A stretch of DNA of 64,000 bases, from contig NZ_CP109435.1 of NCBI RefSeq assembly GCF_036227125.1, positions 5,456,001 through 5,520,000 on the forward strand, in the 5' to 3' direction. The stretch is from Streptomyces sp. NBC_01485. GTDB taxonomy: Bacteria; Actinomycetota; Actinomycetes; Streptomycetales; Streptomycetaceae. A model generated the notes under the pieces. That model was not told the origin of the DNA. It saw only the letters and a program-made list of their open reading frames with translations, and did no database searches. The translations under genes were made by a program, and so were the position numbers. Shown here one piece after another: positions 59,205 to 64,000 of this stretch (position 1 is the first letter of the stretch; every line of letters starts with the position of its first letter).

Positions 59205-60311
59205 GATCGACGACTCCGCCAGTCGGGACAGGCCCTCGCGGACGCTGCGGGCCCTTGCCTCGCCCACGCCGTCGACCGTCTGGAGGTCGTCGACGCTCGC
59301 GGCGAGGAGCTTCTGCAGGCCGCCGAAGTGCTCCACCAGGCGGTCGATGATCGCGCCGGGGAGGCGCGGCACCTTCGCGAGGAGGCGGAAGCCGCGCGGG
59401 GAGACCGCCGTGTCGAGGGCCTCGGGGGAGCCGGTGTAGCCCAGCGCGCGGGCCACCGTGGACAGTTCGAGGAGTTCGGCGTGGGTGAGCGCGTCCAGCT
59501 CGTACAGCGCCTCTTCGACCGTGCGGGAGCGCTTGGCGGTGGGCTCGGGAACGTAGTCCCGGACCACCAGTTCGCGTTCCGGCTCGACGCCCGCGATCAA
59601 CTCGTCCAGTTGGAGGGCGAGCAGCCGCCCGTCCGTGCCCAGTTCGACCACGTATTCGGCGATTTCGGTGGCGATGCGGCGCACCATCTCCAGACGCTGG
59701 GCCACCGCTGAGACGTCCCGGACCGTCACCAGGTCCTCGATCTCCAGCGCCGACAGCGTGCCCGCGACCTCGTCCAGCCGGAGCTTGTAGCGCTCCAGGG
59801 TGGCCAGGGCCTGGTTCGCGCGGGACAGGATCGCCGCCGAGTCCTCCAGGACGCGGCGCTGTCCGTCGACGTACAGGGCGATCAGGCGCATGGACTGGGA
59901 GACCGACACGACCGTGAAGCTCACCTGCTTGCTGACGCGGTCCGCCGTACGGTGCCGGGTGCCCGTCTCCTCCGTGGGGATCGTGGGGTCGGGCACCAGT
60001 TGGACGCCGGCGCGCAGGATCTTCGACAGGTCGGAGGAGACCACGATGCCGCCGTCGAGCTTGCACAGCTCGCGCAGGCGCGTGGCCGTGAACTCGACGT
60101 CCAGGACGAATCCGCCCGTGCACATCGTCTCGACCGTCTTGTCGGAGCCCAGCACGATGAGCCCGCCGGTGTTGCCGCGGAGCACCCGCTCGAGGCCGTC
60201 GCGCAGGGCCGTGCCCGGAGCCACCGCGCTCAGCGCGGCACGCATCAAGCCCTCGGCGCGGGAACTCCCACCGGACTTTCCGGGAGCTGCCGCCCGGTCG
60301 TTGGCTGCCAC
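59187..60311 (-). CDS. disA: DNA integrity scanning diadenylate cyclase DisA
   Basis: A 374-residue protein that makes the second messenger c-di-AMP from two ATP and pauses at branched DNA. The DAC domain (about 20-150) has LDGGIVV (DGA motif, here DGG) and TGTRHRTA (RHR motif). A helical linker region follows, then the C-terminal helix-hairpin-helix DNA-binding domain (LAASVDDLQTVDGVGEARARSV). GTG 60311 lies 4 bases after AGGAG. It is 81 bases downstream of radA and co-directional, the usual operon; RadA is reported to restrain DisA activity. Confidence 0.95.
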   Translation of the reverse strand: MAANDRAAAPGKSGGSSRAEGLMRAALSAVAPGTALRDGLERVLRGNTGGLIVLGSDKTVETMCTGGFVLDVEFTATRLRELCKLDGGIVVSSDLSKILRAGVQLVPDPTIPTEETGTRHRTADRVSKQVSFTVVSVSQSMRLIALYVDGQRRVLEDSAAILSRANQALATLERYKLRLDEVAGTLSALEIEDLVTVRDVSAVAQRLEMVRRIATEIAEYVVELGTDGRLLALQLDELIAGVEPERELVVRDYVPEPTAKRSRTVEEALYELDALTHAELLELSTVARALGYTGSPEALDTAVSPRGFRLLAKVPRLPGAIIDRLVEHFGGLQKLLAASVDDLQTVDGVGEARARSVREGLSRLAESSILERYV

Positions 60312-60392
60312 TGCACTCCTCCGGTCACAGGGTCTGGGATGTTCCCGTTTCGCGCACTCGTTTCGTACGGACGGGCGAGACCAGGGCAAAGT

Positions 60393-61802
60393 CTACCGGC
60401 GGTCCTCCGCCTCCCGTGGGGCGTCTCGCGGACGGGAACGCGGCAGGACCCGTAGGGCGTCCCCCATGTCCGCGACCTCCACGACCTTCATGCCCGCCGG
60501 GACCCTGCCGGGATCGGTCGGCACGAGCGCGTGCGTGAAGCCCAGACGGTGGGCCTCCGCGAGCCTGCGCTGGACGCCCGTGACCCGTCTGACCTCGCCC
60601 GCGAGGCCCACTTCGCCGATCGCGACGAGGTTCTTGGGCAGCGGGGTGTCGCTCGCGGCGGAGGCCAGGGCGAGGGCGATCGCCAGGTCCGCGGCGGGCT
60701 CCGAGAGCTTCACGCCGCCGACCGTCGCCGAGTAGATGTCCCGTTTGCCCAGGGCGCTGATCCGGCCGCGCTGCTCCAGGACGGCCAGCATCATCGAGAC
60801 CCGGGACGTCTCCAGGCCGGACGTCGTACGGCGGGGCGAGGGGATCTGGGAGTCGACGGTGAGGGCCTGCACTTCGGCGACCAGGGGACGACGGCCCTCC
60901 AGGGTCACCGTCAGACAGGTACCCGGGACCGGTTCGTCACGACGGGTCAGGAAGAGTCCGCTCGGGTCGGCGAGGCCGGTGATGCCCTCGTCGTGCAGTT
61001 CGAAGCAGCCGACCTCGTCGGTGGCGCCGTAGCGGTTCTTGACGCCCCGCACCAGGCGCAGGCGCGCGTGCCGGTCGCCCTCGAAGCTCAGCACGACGTC
61101 CACGAGGTGTTCGAGGAGGCGGGGGCCGGCGATCGCGCCGTCCTTTGTGACATGGCCCACCAGGAGTGTGGACATGCCGCGTTCCTTGGAGGCGCGGATC
61201 AGGGCGCCCGCGACCTCGCGGACCTGGGCCATGCCGCCGGGCGCTCCGTCGATCTCGGGGGAGGCCAGGGTCTGTACGGAGTCCACGATCAGCAGGGACG
61301 GCTTCACCTCGTCCAGGTGGCCCAGGACGGCCGCCAGGTCGGTCTCGGCGGCGAGGTACAGGTGGTCGTCGATGGCGCCGATCCGGTCGGCGCGCAGGCG
61401 GACCTGGGAGGCGGACTCCTCACCGGTGACGTACAGCGTGCGGTGTTCGTCGCTGGCCGACTTGGCCGCCACGTCCAGCAGGAGGGTCGACTTGCCGACG
61501 CCCGGCTCGCCGGCCAGGAGCACGACCGCGCCGGGTACGAGACCGCCGCCGAGGACGCGGTCCAGTTCGGGCACGCCGGTGGGGCGGGCGGTGGCCTGAC
61601 GGACGTCGACCTCGCCGATGGGCACGGCGGACGTGGTGACACGGCCCGGCGCCGTCGTACGGACCGCGGGCACGCCGTACTCCTCGACCGTCCCCCAGGC
61701 CTGGCACTCGGGGCAGCGGCCGAGCCACTTGGCCGTCTGCCAGCCGCATTCGGTGCAGCGGTAGGACGGGCGGTCCTTGGTGGTCTTCGTACGGGCAGCC
61801 AT
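60393..61802 (-). CDS. radA: DNA repair protein RadA (Sms)
   Basis: A 469-residue RecA-like helicase that processes recombination intermediates. The N-terminal zinc finger is CTECG...CPEC (about 16-34), the Walker A is GEPGVGKST (about 99-107), the RadA signature KNRYGATDEVG is present, and a C-terminal Lon-protease-like domain (GEVGLAGEVRRV) closes the protein. TACGGT lies exactly six bases before the ATG with no ribosome binding site, so the mRNA is probably leaderless. A perfect DnaA box lies 41 bases upstream. It is followed by disA. Confidence 0.96.
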   Translation of the reverse strand: MAARTKTTKDRPSYRCTECGWQTAKWLGRCPECQAWGTVEEYGVPAVRTTAPGRVTTSAVPIGEVDVRQATARPTGVPELDRVLGGGLVPGAVVLLAGEPGVGKSTLLLDVAAKSASDEHRTLYVTGEESASQVRLRADRIGAIDDHLYLAAETDLAAVLGHLDEVKPSLLIVDSVQTLASPEIDGAPGGMAQVREVAGALIRASKERGMSTLLVGHVTKDGAIAGPRLLEHLVDVVLSFEGDRHARLRLVRGVKNRYGATDEVGCFELHDEGITGLADPSGLFLTRRDEPVPGTCLTVTLEGRRPLVAEVQALTVDSQIPSPRRTTSGLETSRVSMMLAVLEQRGRISALGKRDIYSATVGGVKLSEPAADLAIALALASAASDTPLPKNLVAIGEVGLAGEVRRVTGVQRRLAEAHRLGFTHALVPTDPGRVPAGMKVVEVADMGDALRVLPRSRPRDAPREAEDRR

Positions 61803-61842
61803 GCGCAAACCGTAGCCCCCGCCACCGACAGCCGGACGTGCC

Positions 61843-61851
61843 TGTGGACAA
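61843..61851 (-). promoter_or_regulatory. DnaA box in the radA promoter
   Basis: TGTGGACAA (TTGTCCACA on the minus strand), a perfect Streptomyces DnaA box, starts about 41 bases upstream of the radA start codon, near the -35 position of the predicted promoter. Confidence 0.5.
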
Positions 61852-62076
61852 CCAGGGTCCTGCCGGGTTCCCGGCGAGCTCCCGACCGGGCCCCCAACCG
61901 GCCTCCCAACCCTCGGGGGAGGGACCGGCACCCCTTGTGAATCGGCCACGCCCCGTCACGAACGAGCCATGGGACCCCCCTTCCCTGTCCCCTTATGAGG
62001 GATCGTTTCACCCGTACGGATTAAATGGACTCGAGGCACAAGAAGACCGTGTTCCGCGCCGCCTACGGTCGCACGG

Positions 62077-63819
62077 GTGATGAGCAGCAGCCCGGAAACC
62101 TCGACCCGCACGACCGGCGCACACCGGGCGCACCGGGAGATGCGTGACGGCGCTGCGGCGCGCACGCTCGCGCGGCGGCCGGCCGCCCGCTACGAGCCGT
62201 ACCTGGACGGCCTGTTCACCTACTGCCTGTCCGTCCTGTGCGACCACGACGCGGCCACCGCCGCCCTCGGGGACGCCCTGACGTTCGCCGAGCGGCGCGG
62301 CCAGCGTGTCCCGGACGCCGCGGGCGACCGCCGGGCCTGGCTGTACGCGCTGGCCCGCTGGGCCTGCCTGCGCAAGCTCACCGAGGCCAAGCAGAAACGT
62401 CTGAGCACGCACGCGGCGGCGCGCAACGGCACCCGCGGGCAGCCGGACACGAAGCCCGAGACCGCCGTCGCGCCCGACGAGGTCCAGGAGCGGCGGCGTG
62501 AACTCGCCCTGCTCGCCTGGCCGGAGGCGGCCGGCACCACCCCTGAGCAGCGCGAGGCGCTCGAACTCGCCGTACGCCACCACCTGGCCGCCCATGAGAT
62601 CGCCGCCGTCCTCGGCAAGGATCCCGCCGCCGCCCGCGAACTGCTCGCCTCGGCCGCCTGCGAGGTCGAGCGCACGCGCGCGGCGCTCGCCGTCGTCGAG
62701 ACCGGCGGCTGTCCCGGTGTGGCGCGGCTCACCGGCGAGAACCAGGTCGTGCTCAGCGCCGCCCTGCGCCGTGAACTCGTCCGGCACGTCGACGACTGCC
62801 CGCGCTGCCGCCGGGCCGCCGAACGCGCCCTCCCCGGCCGCTGGCCCGGCGCCGGTGTCACGCCCGCCGAGCTGCCCGTCCTGGAAGCGCCCCGCGCGCA
62901 GTTGCACGTCGTCATGGCGCACCTCCCGCGCGCGCGGGGAGCCGCCGTACCGCGCTTCGACCGGCGCGGCTTCCCGATGGACCCCAAGGACCGCGCGGCC
63001 CGCCGGGAGCGGCTACGCGCGCGTGCCGTCACGACGACCGTGGTCGCCACCGTCGTCGCCGCGCCCGTGCTCGCCCTGTGGGCGGCCTACCGGGGGACGC
63101 CGATGGGGGAGGGGGGCGAGGGCCGCTCCGCGAGCGCCAGCGAGGCGCACGGCCCCGACGGCCTCGACGGTGAAGCGGCCGACGGCTACGAGAACGCCGC
63201 AAACGCCAGTACGCGCCCCGGCGCCGACCTCACCAAGGGCGACCGGCCGGACGTCTCCGTGGAGGTCATCAGCGTCACGGGACTGGGCAGGAGCGCCTCC
63301 GGCCACCTCTCCGTGACGGCGGCCAACACCGGCGACACCACGCTCATCACCCTCACCGTGTCCCCGGACGGCGACGAGCCGGTCCGCTGGTCGGCCACCA
63401 CGGCGGCCCCCTGGCTCTACCTGAGCCGCTCCACGGGCACCCTCGGGCCCGGCGAGTCGATCACGCTCAAGGTGTACGTCGACCCGCTGCGCGAGCCCTC
63501 CGGGCACTGGCACGCGCGCGTCGCGGTCGCCCCGGCGGGCGCGGTCGTCTCCATCGAGGGCTACGGCACCGCCCCCGGCCCACCGCCCCCCGGCAACGGC
63601 CCAGGCCCAGGCCCAAACCCGGACCCGGGCAACCCACCCCCGTCGTCCGACCCCCACCCGACCCCGACACCCCCGACCTCCCCGGACCCCACGCCCACCG
63701 GCCCACCCCCCTCCTCCGACCCGAACCCCACCCCCGGCGACCCGACCCCATCCACCCCGGAAACCTCGCCACCGCCGCCCACGGACAGCAGCGGCCCGCC
63801 CTCCTCGTCGACGCCGTAG
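62077..63819 (+). CDS. Sigma-like / zinc anti-sigma-like / BACON-like membrane fusion protein
   Basis: A 580-residue protein with an unusual domain order. Residues about 40-110 resemble sigma region 2 (YLDGLFTYCLSVLCDHDAATAALGDAL ... RRAWLYALARWACLRKL) and about 150-205 region 4 (PEQREALELAVRHHLAAHEIAAVLG). Next comes a zinc anti-sigma motif His237-x3-Cys241-x2-Cys244 (HVDDCPRC), a membrane helix (about 318-338), an extracytoplasmic Ig-like domain (about 390-500, TAAPWLYLSRSTGTLGPGESITLKV) like BACON domains, and an 80-residue Pro/Ser/Thr wall-spanning tail. It may be a one-piece envelope sensor. Whether it can still direct transcription is unknown. The start is GTG 62077 with TACGGT seven bases before it (leaderless); it is divergent from radA. 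Confidence 0.75.
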   Translation: MMSSSPETSTRTTGAHRAHREMRDGAAARTLARRPAARYEPYLDGLFTYCLSVLCDHDAATAALGDALTFAERRGQRVPDAAGDRRAWLYALARWACLRKLTEAKQKRLSTHAAARNGTRGQPDTKPETAVAPDEVQERRRELALLAWPEAAGTTPEQREALELAVRHHLAAHEIAAVLGKDPAAARELLASAACEVERTRAALAVVETGGCPGVARLTGENQVVLSAALRRELVRHVDDCPRCRRAAERALPGRWPGAGVTPAELPVLEAPRAQLHVVMAHLPRARGAAVPRFDRRGFPMDPKDRAARRERLRARAVTTTVVATVVAAPVLALWAAYRGTPMGEGGEGRSASASEAHGPDGLDGEAADGYENAANASTRPGADLTKGDRPDVSVEVISVTGLGRSASGHLSVTAANTGDTTLITLTVSPDGDEPVRWSATTAAPWLYLSRSTGTLGPGESITLKVYVDPLREPSGHWHARVAVAPAGAVVSIEGYGTAPGPPPPGNGPGPGPNPDPGNPPPSSDPHPTPTPPTSPDPTPTGPPPSSDPNPTPGDPTPSTPETSPPPPTDSSGPPSSSTP

Positions 63820-63883
63820 AAGCGCCGGGCCACAGAAGCGGAAGCGGAAGCACCGGGTCCGGGGGTAGGTGACGTGCGGGGAT

Positions 63884-63914
63884 GTGACACTCCGACATCG
63901 AAGTGTCACCTTTC
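63884..63914 (+). terminator. Hairpin after the fusion protein gene
   Basis: An 8-bp perfect stem GTGACACT (63884-63891) / AGTGTCAC (63902-63909) is followed by CTTTCT, 65 bases after the stop. It may be a terminator or, because GTGACAC is also an operator-like motif, part of the next promoter. The last 85 bases of the window show no gene. Confidence 0.5.
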
Positions 63915-64000
63915 TGCGCGGACTACCCCCGGGGGAGGGCACCGGGCAGACAGCCGCACCGCCCAAGTTCGAATGCCCCGCACCCACCAAGGCCCACCTC

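Noticed and set aside
61862..61890. A SigR-type promoter for radA on the minus strand
   Set aside because: GGAAC is present but the GTT box is 14 bases away instead of 18; the TACGGT leaderless start explains radA better.

Overview
The window looks like a core-chromosome segment of a Streptomyces species, and every sign points the same way. GC content is very high, third codon positions are almost always G or C, and GTG starts are common. TTA codons are confined to three genes. The gene content includes streptomycete markers: the sigE-cseA-cseB-cseC cell-envelope stress operon, a TipA-type thiopeptide-sensing MerR regulator with its own promoter, lsr2, and folE beside ftsH. No rRNA, tRNA, CRISPR array, insertion sequence or prophage was seen. 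From memory of gene order, the block ppa / dacB / DUF2342 protease / tilS / hpt / ftsH / folE, the folate genes, DUF2520-panC-coaX, lsr2-clpC and mutY-disA-radA are also grouped in mycobacteria. This is therefore an ancient actinobacterial neighbourhood with streptomycete insertions.

Layout. 1-9.5 kb is the accessory-like end: a divergent ATPase/XRE regulator pair, an aldehyde dehydrogenase, a PadR repressor, glutamate decarboxylase, a ClC channel, tipA, a YbjQ protein and a DedA membrane protein with a repetitive tail. 9.5-19.6 kb holds a ThrE-type exporter, inorganic pyrophosphatase, a D-Ala-D-Ala carboxypeptidase, a zinc protease, tilS, hpt, ftsH and folE. 19.6-24.8 kb reads leftward: folP, an NTF2-like protein, folB, folK, a DUF3180 membrane protein, and upstream an MprF-like lysyltransferase. 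25-34.9 kb carries an esterase, a coiled-coil membrane protein, two PH-domain membrane proteins, an orphan nuoD next to a MidA/NDUFAF7-type methyltransferase, a two-component pair and a TmrB-like ATPase. 35-42 kb holds a threonine aldolase and the tightly overlapping operon DUF2520-panC-nadB-nadC-coaX (CoA and NAD precursors). 42-50.5 kb includes a BlaI-type repressor, single-domain argA, lsr2, clpC, a secreted HAD phosphatase and a secreted M23 peptidase. 50.5-52.9 kb is a divergent TetR/MFS efflux pair with three copies of one 22-bp operator. 53-56.8 kb is sigE-cseABC, read leftward. 57-64 kb holds mutY, a Gly/Ser-rich membrane protein, disA, radA and an unusual membrane protein that combines sigma-like, zinc anti-sigma-like and BACON-like parts.

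Regulation visible in the sequence. Three promoters fit the thiol-stress SigR pattern GGAAC-N18-GTT (ftsH, clpC, and the Gly/Ser-rich protein at 58.3 kb). At least a dozen genes have a TANNNT -10 box six or seven bases (once eight) before the start codon and no ribosome binding site, so they are probably leaderless. Two perfect Streptomyces DnaA boxes lie in promoter regions (panC operon side and radA). A strong hairpin directly follows sigE, where most transcription is known to stop in S. coelicolor.

The most interesting items for follow-up are four. The first is the sigma/zinc-anti-sigma/BACON fusion at the right end. The second is the TipA homologue, which keeps the promoter, operator and internal TipAS start but has Ser where the drug-capturing Cys should be. 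The third is the orphan NuoD beside the enzyme family that methylates NuoD homologues in mitochondria. The fourth is the triple operator between tetR and the efflux pump. All calls are from reading the sequence; no database search was possible.
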